Translations under genes and position numbers: made by a program | Notes under the pieces: generated by a model | The model's database searches: none | What the model was told of the DNA's origin: nothing | The model's input: only the letters and a program-made list of their open reading frames with translations | In this document: in pieces, positions 6,736 through 10,665 of the stretch | Layout: each line of letters opens with the position of its first letter | How positions within the stretch are numbered: the stretch's first letter is position 1 | NCBI GenBank assembly: GCA_002455915.1 | Contig: DKLU01000178.1 | Location: 3,949 to 14,613, forward strand | Source: Chryseobacterium sp. UBA6632 | GTDB lineage: Bacteria > Bacteroidota > Bacteroidia > Flavobacteriales > Weeksellaceae | Direction of reading: 5' to 3' | Length of the DNA stretch: 10,665 nucleotides

Positions 6736-6891
6736 TTAGCAACAAACTCCTTTTGAATCGCATGCTCCAATAAATAATTCTCCATCGTAATTACAAAAAC
6801 ATGTTGTAAGACATTTAGGTCCGTTACCTCCATTAATTTTCTTTAATTCTTGTTTTGTTAATTTCTTTTTTAAATTTTTTGATGATTTCAT
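6736..6891 (-). CDS. Double-glycine-leader, six-cysteine bacteriocin-like peptide
   Basis: A 51-codon frame runs from an ATG at 6891 to a TAA at 6738-6736. The first 22 residues, ending L-T-K-Q-E-L-K-K-I-N-G-G, are a textbook double-glycine leader: hydrophobic Leu at -12 and -7, Glu at -8, Ile at -4 and Gly-Gly at -2/-1. Such leaders are cut and exported by C39-peptidase ABC transporters. The predicted 29-residue core has six cysteines, at precursor positions 27, 31, 33, 44, 50 and 51, including C-x-x-x-C-x-C and a terminal C-C. This agrees with the short peptides annotated in Chryseobacterium as bacteriocin-like protein. Killing activity is unproven; a signalling or other secreted role is equally open. 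A promoter candidate and a strong terminator frame it as a one-gene unit. No transporter, immunity or modification enzyme is in the window, so the exporter would have to be elsewhere. Confidence 0.85.
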   Translation of the reverse strand: MKSSKNLKKKLTKQELKKINGGNGPKCLTTCFCNYDGELFIGACDSKGVCC

Positions 6892-6918
6892 AGTAAAAAT
6901 TTTTATTTGATTGTATTG

Positions 6919-6950
6919 CTAATATACATTTTAATTTTTTTTAAATCAAA
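6919..6950 (-). promoter_or_regulatory. Bacteroidetes-type promoter of the GG-leader peptide gene
   Basis: On the minus strand TTTG (6950-6947), a 20-base spacer and TATATTAG (6926-6919) fit the pattern TTTG-N19-21-TAnnTTTG with one mismatch. Transcription would start near 6913, about 20 bases before the ATG at 6891. It is the best two-box match noted in the window. Confidence 0.55.
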
Positions 6951-7023
6951 AATAAGTGAATAAATAATTGTTTTTATGATATTTTAACAATTTGATAATG
7001 ATTAATAAGTAAAACCCTTTCGT

Positions 7024-7031
7024 TAAATTTG
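7024..7031 (+). promoter_or_regulatory. Possible -7 element (TAAATTTG) just before the TlpA-like gene
   Basis: TAAATTTG matches TAnnTTTG exactly but ends only 3 bases before the ATG at 7035, and no TTTG lies at the right distance upstream. If active it would give an almost or fully leaderless transcript; otherwise it is a chance match in very AT-rich DNA. Confidence 0.25.
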
Positions 7032-7034
7032 AAT

Positions 7035-7520
7035 ATGAAAAAAATAATCCATCTATTTTTATTTCTTCTTTCTATTTCAGCTTTCAATGCTCAACAAAAA
7101 GATATTTCATCTATAAAATATGAAGAGCTTGAGAGTAGAATTCAGCAAGAAAAAGATCAACTTTTGGTAGTCAATTTCTGGTCGACAACTTGCGCGCCAT
7201 GTGTGAAAGAACTTCCGTATTTTATGGAAATCAAAAAAAAACATTCAGATAACCCAAAATTTAAAATGATCTTGGTTTCCTTGGATAGATTTGTAGATAA
7301 AGAAAGAGTGATTAAATTTATTAAAACTAAAAATCTCACCGCTGAAGTTATTTTATTGGATGATATCAAAAGGATGAATACCTGGATTCCCCGTTTTGAA
7401 AAAGATTGGGATGGAAATATTCCGGTGACGATCTTCTATAAAAATGGCGAGAAAGTTCATTTTAATGATGGTGAAATGAGCAAAGATGAATTAGAAAATA
7501 TAATTGTAAAAAACTTATAA
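7035..7520 (+). CDS. Exported TlpA/thioredoxin-like protein with CAPC motif
   Basis: The product is 161 residues. The ATG at 7035 is preferred to the in-frame TTG at 7029. Residues 1-19 (MKKIIHLFLFLLSISAFNA) look like a signal peptide cut before Gln-Gln. A thioredoxin fold follows, with the active site W49-S-T-T-C53-A-P-C56-V-K-E-L and the cis-proline at P130 in G-N-I-P-V-T-I-F. The insert around K-T-K-N-L-T-A-E-V-I-L-L-D-D at 97-110 is typical of the TlpA/ResA group. These are periplasmic thiol-disulfide oxidoreductases, which commonly reduce disulfides in exported or cytochrome-related proteins. Whether this one reduces or oxidises cannot be told from the motif. It is 10 bases upstream of a second thioredoxin-fold gene and surely cotranscribed with it. 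It is divergent from the six-cysteine GG-leader peptide across 143 bases. Confidence 0.9.
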   Translation: MKKIIHLFLFLLSISAFNAQQKDISSIKYEELESRIQQEKDQLLVVNFWSTTCAPCVKELPYFMEIKKKHSDNPKFKMILVSLDRFVDKERVIKFIKTKNLTAEVILLDDIKRMNTWIPRFEKDWDGNIPVTIFYKNGEKVHFNDGEMSKDELENIIVKNL

Positions 7521-7530
7521 ACAGATATTT

Positions 7531-8187
7531 ATGAAAAATTTTAAATTATTAATAACTGCTTTTATTGTTATACTTGGCTTACTGAGTTTTACAACAATAG
7601 ATCATGGTAAAAACGGAAATGATAATGAAAATAAATCTGCTATAAAAGGCTATGAAGTTGGAGATGAAGCAACAGATTTTAAACTGAAAAATGTTGATGG
7701 AAAAATGGTTTCTCTAGCAGATTTTAAATCAGCAAAAGGGTTTATCGTTGTTTTCACATGTAATCACTGTCCTTATGCGAAAAAGTATGAAGACAGAATT
7801 GTAGAGCTAGACAAGAAGTATAAATCTCAGGGGTATCCGGTGATTGCCATCAACCCCAATGATCCAAATGTGCAGCCTGAAGATGGTTATAAGCAGATGA
7901 TCGAAAGAGCAAAGCAGAAAGGTTTTATTTTTCCGTATTTGGTAGATGAAGGGCAGAAAATTTTCCCTCAATATGGAGCTACAAAAACGCCTCATGTGTT
8001 TCTTCTGCAAAAAGAAAATGGAAAAAATATAGTGAAATACATTGGTGCTATCGATAATAATTACGAAAATCCGAACGATGTTTCCGAATATTACGTTCAG
8101 GATGCAGTGAATGCTTTGATTAAAAATGAGCCGATAAAAATGACGAAAACTGTCGCGATCGGTTGTACTGTGAAAGTGAAAAAATAA
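7531..8187 (+). CDS. Exported thioredoxin family/redoxin protein with CNHC motif
   Basis: The product is 218 residues, beginning 10 bases after the TlpA-like gene. Residues about 6-20 are a hydrophobic export signal or anchor, followed by an Asn/Lys/Asp-rich linker at 24-38. The redoxin/AhpC-TSA-like thioredoxin fold runs from about 40. V-G-D-E-A-T-D-F-K-L (43-52) is the usual opening, V-F-T-C77-N-H-C80-P-Y-A-K is the active site, and P154 in K-T-P-H-V is the cis-proline. A third cysteine, C212, is in the C-terminal A-I-G-C-T-V-K. This architecture (CNHCPY plus a late G-C-T/S) is recognised in a common bacterial thioredoxin-family group whose substrates are poorly known. The late cysteine could act as a resolving or regulatory thiol, but that is a guess. 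A strong terminator follows, closing the two-gene operon. Confidence 0.9.
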   Translation: MKNFKLLITAFIVILGLLSFTTIDHGKNGNDNENKSAIKGYEVGDEATDFKLKNVDGKMVSLADFKSAKGFIVVFTCNHCPYAKKYEDRIVELDKKYKSQGYPVIAINPNDPNVQPEDGYKQMIERAKQKGFIFPYLVDEGQKIFPQYGATKTPHVFLLQKENGKNIVKYIGAIDNNYENPNDVSEYYVQDAVNALIKNEPIKMTKTVAIGCTVKVKK

Positions 8188-8195
8188 TATATTTG
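8188..8195 (+). promoter_or_regulatory. -7-like element (TATATTTG) placed before a terminator
   Basis: TATATTTG begins at the first base after the stop codon of the CNHC thioredoxin gene and matches TAnnTTTG exactly. The only upstream partner is GTTG at 8162-8165, at a slightly long spacing of 22 bases. Transcripts starting here would run straight into the terminator at 8210-8235 before reaching the DUF2809 gene. Confidence 0.3.
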
Positions 8196-8209
8196 TAAAA
8201 ATATCAATT

Positions 8210-8235
8210 AAAAACGGGCTTTAGTCCGTTTTTTT
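8210..8235 (+). terminator. Intrinsic terminator of the two-gene thioredoxin operon
   Basis: AAAAACGGGC (8210-8219) pairs with GTCCGTTTTT (8224-8233) around the loop TTTA, with one G-U wobble, giving a 10-bp stem with a GC-rich top. The T run covers 8229-8235. The mirrored A run on the left means it could also stop minus-strand transcription. Confidence 0.85.
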
Positions 8236-8263
8236 AATGAAAAAAATCTAGCCAAAAATAAAT

Positions 8264-8656
8264 ATGAAATTCAAGTTTAGCTTAAAATATTTCGTTTCAA
8301 CAATATTAATCTTCTTAATTGAAGTTTTAATTGCCACCAAGCTCAAAGATATTTTCTTCGTAAGAGCTTATTTAGGAGATGTTATTGTGGTGATACTGAT
8401 TTATAATTTCATCAAAAGTTTTTTTGAAATAAAGAATAATCAAAAACTAATTCTGGGGGTTTTTATTTTCTCATGTTTGGTTGAGTTTGCGCAATATTTT
8501 AATATTGCAGAAAAACTAGGCTTCCAACCGGGAAGCCTAATGTATATTGTAATCGGAAATTCTTTTTCCTGGATCGATATTTTGTGTTACGCAGCTGGAT
8601 GTTTGCTACTTTCTGTTTTCGTTAAAATCACAGAACAGAAGAAAATTATTCAATAA
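8264..8656 (+). CDS. DUF2809 family membrane protein
   Basis: The product is a 130-residue integral membrane protein with hydrophobic segments at about 8-25, 36-55, 61-78, 91-101 and 104-120. Conserved DUF2809 features are present. F-V-R-A-Y-L-G-D-V-I-V-V-I-L-I-Y is at 32-47, E-F-A-Q-Y-F at 74-79 and I-G-N-S-F-S-W-I-D-I-L-C-Y-A-A-G at 97-112. The length is typical of the family, whose function is unknown. The start ATG has an A-rich upstream region and no Shine-Dalgarno. The gene follows the thioredoxin operon terminator by 28 bases. Its stop codon directly abuts that of the convergent lipoprotein gene. A hairpin that looks like a minus-strand terminator lies inside its coding sequence at 8515-8541. 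Confidence 0.88.
   Translation: MKFKFSLKYFVSTILIFLIEVLIATKLKDIFFVRAYLGDVIVVILIYNFIKSFFEIKNNQKLILGVFIFSCLVEFAQYFNIAEKLGFQPGSLMYIVIGNSFSWIDILCYAAGCLLLSVFVKITEQKKIIQ
8491..8508. repeat. Inverted repeat inside DUF2809 gene next to a terminator-like hairpin
   Basis: GCAATATT (8491-8498) and AATATTGC (8501-8508) are perfectly complementary with a 2-base centre. It lies 6 bases from the terminator-like stem at 8515-8541, within codons for Q-Y-F-N-I-A. It may be fortuitous. Confidence 0.35.
8511..8541 (-). terminator. Minus-strand terminator embedded in DUF2809 coding sequence
   Basis: On the minus strand TAGGCTTCC and GGAAGCCTA form a perfect 9-bp stem around a 5-base loop. It extends to 11 bp with a U-G wobble and an A-U pair, and a TTTTT run follows. 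It lies about 115 bases beyond the stop of the YARHG lipoprotein gene, for which no other terminator is visible. The same bases code for K-L-G-F-Q-P-G-S-L-M on the plus strand, which lacks a T run. Confidence 0.55.
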
Positions 8657-9574
8657 TTATCTTCCGAAACTGTCATATTTATCTTCAGCATATTTTATAA
8701 AACGATTCAATAATGCCACATTATCTTTTTCCATCGGCGAAAGATCTTTATCTACATTATTCGAAACCGGAATATACCAATCTGTTTGTTCAAAAAAGTT
8801 TCTGTAAGTCGCTTTTTTAAAGGCATATCCGTGTCTTGCGAAAACTGAATTTTTAATGATCTCCATATCCAGTTTTCTTAGATTTTTTAAATCTTTTTCA
8901 GATAATTTCTGCTTTGAAGCATTTAAACTGAAAACCGCATCCGAAGCAATTCTGTTTTTAGAAGCCGTATAAGTTTCCGTTTTTCCGGTTTCTTCATCCG
9001 TATATTTTTCGACAAAATTTTTCGGATTTTCCCAATCGATGAGGTCGTTGTCTTTATTCAACATGAAATTAGGATTATAAACGAATTCTTTTTTAGTTAG
9101 TTTCAATATTTTTACAGGCGCTTTTACCGCAGATTTATTAAAAGCCGACCAATTTCCGGTTAAACTGTCGCTGTTCAATTTTACCTCAAATCGACCATCT
9201 GTTTTATCATTTCCCGGCTCATCAAGCACAAAAGACTTTGAAGTTTCATTAAAAATTCCACGAAAAGGTCGCTGATTTCCTTCGACAATACTTTGTCCGT
9301 AAACGCTGTCTTTAGTAATTCTGTTGATCTTCAGAGACAATTTTTTGTAAATTTCACCTTCGTATTGTTCGCCATCTTCAGAGATAATCATTCCTTTTCC
9401 TGCAAAATCTCCGGTGTAAATTCCGTAATACTCTTTATAGATTTCTGGCGCAACCGTTGAATCTTTTTTAGCAGTAAGGCTGTCTTTTGAATTGCTGTTA
9501 GACTTTACATCTTTTTTACAACCGATTAAAGTGACTGTAAATAAAGAGATGAAAGTTAATTTTAAAATTTTCAT
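8657..9574 (-). CDS. Lipoprotein with C-terminal YARHG domain
   Basis: The product is 305 residues. The ATG at 9574 is chosen over an upstream in-frame start at 9643, which would overlap the DUF2306 gene. From 9574 the protein begins with a lipoprotein signal, M-K-I-L-K-L-T-F-I-S-L-F, and lipobox T-L-I-G-C with lipidated C19, followed by a Ser/Lys/Asp-rich linker to about 45. Residues 46-165 alternate beta-like segments (G-I-Y-T-G-D-F-A-G-K-G, G-N-W-S-A-F), suggesting a small barrel or sandwich. The C-terminus carries a YARHG domain: I-K-N-S-V-F-A-R-H-G-Y-A-F at 240-252, then F-F-E-Q-T-D-W-Y at 260-267 and L-S-P-M-E-K-D-N at 278-285. YARHG domains are extracellular and of unknown function, thought to act in cell-wall or peptide binding. 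The gene is 49 bases downstream of DUF2306 on the same strand and could be cotranscribed. Confidence 0.9.
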   Translation of the reverse strand: MKILKLTFISLFTVTLIGCKKDVKSNSNSKDSLTAKKDSTVAPEIYKEYYGIYTGDFAGKGMIISEDGEQYEGEIYKKLSLKINRITKDSVYGQSIVEGNQRPFRGIFNETSKSFVLDEPGNDKTDGRFEVKLNSDSLTGNWSAFNKSAVKAPVKILKLTKKEFVYNPNFMLNKDNDLIDWENPKNFVEKYTDEETGKTETYTASKNRIASDAVFSLNASKQKLSEKDLKNLRKLDMEIIKNSVFARHGYAFKKATYRNFFEQTDWYIPVSNNVDKDLSPMEKDNVALLNRFIKYAEDKYDSFGR

Positions 9575-9623
9575 ATCTATTGTTTTTGATTTTATGGTGA
9601 TATTTAACGGCAAAATAATAATT

Positions 9624-10262
9624 TCACAAATATTTTTTGGCAATTAAACATTCAATTAATAAAAGATTTGGAATCCAGCCCAGCCATGCAATAATCTGAT
9701 AAACATCCATCGGGTTTGGGTGAAATAAATATACAATAATTACCTTCCACATTCTCAAAGTGACGGCAGATAATGTTAAAGCGAAGCTTCGCCACATCCA
9801 TTGTTTGTGTTCTTTAAATTGTTTCTTTCTTACGAATTGATACGCTTTAAAGGTTGAAAACCACCACAAAAAGCCTAATGTCACGAAAGAAATTTTAGCG
9901 AAAATTCCACCATTCGCAAAAATTCCCATGTAAATTCCCGACGGTGCTGCTAAAAGTAGAATCAGAAAAATATAAATCTTTCCGATATTTTTATGGAAAT
10001 TTTTTAATCTAAAATCTTTTCGGAGAATGGCTAAAAATCCACTTAATAAAACAAAAATACTGGTGTAAACGTGAGTGTAAAAAAAGTAGAGATATTCCGG
10101 TCTTTCAATAACTTCTGTTTGCTTAATCATCAAAAAACTGACATTGGTATCTAAAGGAATATACTCTAAAGTGATTTTCAACATCAGCCAAAAGAAATAT
10201 CCGAATCCTATGATTAAAAGGATTTTAAGAATATTCAAAATATTTTTTTTGACTGAAAGCAT
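9624..10262 (-). CDS. DUF2306 family membrane protein
   Basis: The product is a 212-residue polytopic membrane protein with likely helices at about 10-30, 62-82, 94-114, 120-140, 157-178 and 188-207. The DUF2306 signature elements are present. F-F-Y-T-H-V-Y-T-S-I-F (60-70, H64) is followed by N-F-H-K-N-I-G-K-I-Y (88-97, H90). P-S-G-I-Y-M-G and A-N-G-G come next at 107-119, then K-E-H-K-Q-W-M-W-R-S (150-159, H152). The spaced membrane-edge histidines recall heme-binding helices, but a heme role is only a speculation. The start codon is 7 bases after the stop of the alpha/beta hydrolase gene, so the two are almost certainly one transcript. The TGA stop is 49 bases before the YARHG lipoprotein start. 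Confidence 0.9.
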   Translation of the reverse strand: MLSVKKNILNILKILLIIGFGYFFWLMLKITLEYIPLDTNVSFLMIKQTEVIERPEYLYFFYTHVYTSIFVLLSGFLAILRKDFRLKNFHKNIGKIYIFLILLLAAPSGIYMGIFANGGIFAKISFVTLGFLWWFSTFKAYQFVRKKQFKEHKQWMWRSFALTLSAVTLRMWKVIIVYLFHPNPMDVYQIIAWLGWIPNLLLIECLIAKKYL

Positions 10263-10269
10263 TCAATAG

Positions 10270-10665
10270 TTATTTACCTTCAAAAAAATCAATAACTAAA
10301 GAATTGAAAAGTTCAGGTTTCTCGACAATAACAGAATGTGAGGAATTGGGAATAATTGCCAACTGACCTTTTGGAATTGATTCTGCAATCTTTACTGTAT
10401 GCTCTGTTTTTATAACATCTTTATCGCCAGCAATGATTAAAGAAGGGCACTGAATAGCTTTTAAATCTTCATACTTCAGATTAGGATATTTTAAATCAAG
10501 ATTATATAAATCTATATAAACATCATTTACTCCATTTTTATTTTCCTTGATCAGTTTCGCCAATGTTTTTTTCAACTCTATAAGTTCGTCATCTTTTAGC
10601 CCTTCAGGAAAAATATTAGCTCCTGTTGATGCTATTTTGTCAACTAATTCCAGGTATTTTATTGC
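10270..10665 (-). CDS. Alpha/beta hydrolase, N-terminus cut by window edge
   Basis: The frame is open from the right edge to the TAA at 10272-10270, giving the last 131 residues. The TTG at 10575 that could open a shorter frame is internal and not the start. The C-terminal half of an alpha/beta hydrolase fold is clear. A helical lid-like segment is followed by C-P-S-L-I-I-A-G-D-K-D-V-I, carrying the catalytic acid Asp of the G-D-x-D motif. I-P-N-S-S-H-S-V-I-V-E-K-P-E follows with the catalytic His, then a final amphipathic helix ending F-F-E-G-K. The nucleophile (usually Ser in G-x-S-x-G) would lie beyond the window, so its identity and the substrate cannot be stated. Close spacing (7 bases) to DUF2306 indicates an operon. 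Confidence 0.9.
   Translation of the reverse strand, partial: AIKYLELVDKIASTGANIFPEGLKDDELIELKKTLAKLIKENKNGVNDVYIDLYNLDLKYPNLKYEDLKAIQCPSLIIAGDKDVIKTEHTVKIAESIPKGQLAIIPNSSHSVIVEKPELFNSLVIDFFEGK

Noticed and set aside
6736..8187. Complete bacteriocin biosynthesis cluster
   Set aside because: No C39 ABC transporter, modification enzyme or immunity gene is visible; only a precursor-like peptide and generic thioredoxin-fold proteins.
9575..9643. N-terminal extension of the YARHG lipoprotein
   Set aside because: It overlaps the DUF2306 stop region and would bury the lipoprotein signal.
1..10665. CRISPR array, tRNA, rRNA, insertion sequence or phage genes
   Set aside because: No regular direct repeats with spacers, no cloverleaf, no transposase or phage-type proteins, and no terminal inverted repeats were found by reading.

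Overview
The window looks like chromosomal DNA from a member of the Flavobacteriia, most probably Chryseobacterium or a close relative in the Weeksellaceae. The evidence is AT-rich DNA, few Shine-Dalgarno sites, matches to the Bacteroidetes promoter element TAnnTTTG, many short signal peptides ending in A-Q or S-Q, and Flavobacteriia-typical families (secreted TonB-C-like protein, YARHG lipoprotein, DUF2809, GG-leader 'bacteriocin-like' peptide). The genus is an inference from style, not from a marker gene.

Layout. 1-574 (-): left-truncated secreted protein of MORN/YwqK-type repeats. 722-1321 (+): small secreted protein with a carboxypeptidase-regulatory-like motif. 1335-2216 (-): bestrophin-family channel, convergent with the previous gene and sharing a hairpin that spans both stop codons. 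2217-2539: non-coding, with the bestrophin promoter and a degenerate repeat. 2540-3406 (+): cupin-like (JmjC-type) protein with its own terminator. 3571-6162 (+): complete mutS. 6170-6619 (-): secreted TonB-C-like protein. 6736-6891 (-): a 51-residue double-glycine-leader, six-cysteine peptide closed by a strong terminator. 7035-8187 (+): two exported thioredoxin-fold proteins in one operon, ending in a clear terminator. 8264-8656 (+): DUF2809 membrane protein. 8657-9574 (-): YARHG-domain lipoprotein. 9624-10262 (-): DUF2306 membrane protein. 10270-10665 (-): alpha/beta hydrolase cut by the right edge, probably cotranscribed with DUF2306.

Most genes are single units on alternating strands, so this is mainly ordinary housekeeping and envelope sequence. 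The part that stands out is 6685-8235. There a bacteriocin-like, cysteine-rich GG-leader peptide is divergently arranged with two exported thioredoxin-fold proteins. The peptide has a textbook leader, its own promoter candidate and its own terminator. A functional link between peptide and redox proteins is possible but rests only on adjacency. No C39 peptidase/ABC exporter or immunity gene is visible in the window. Several start codons are placed downstream of the longest possible ORF start because a signal peptide, promoter element, terminator or neighbouring gene lies in the extension.
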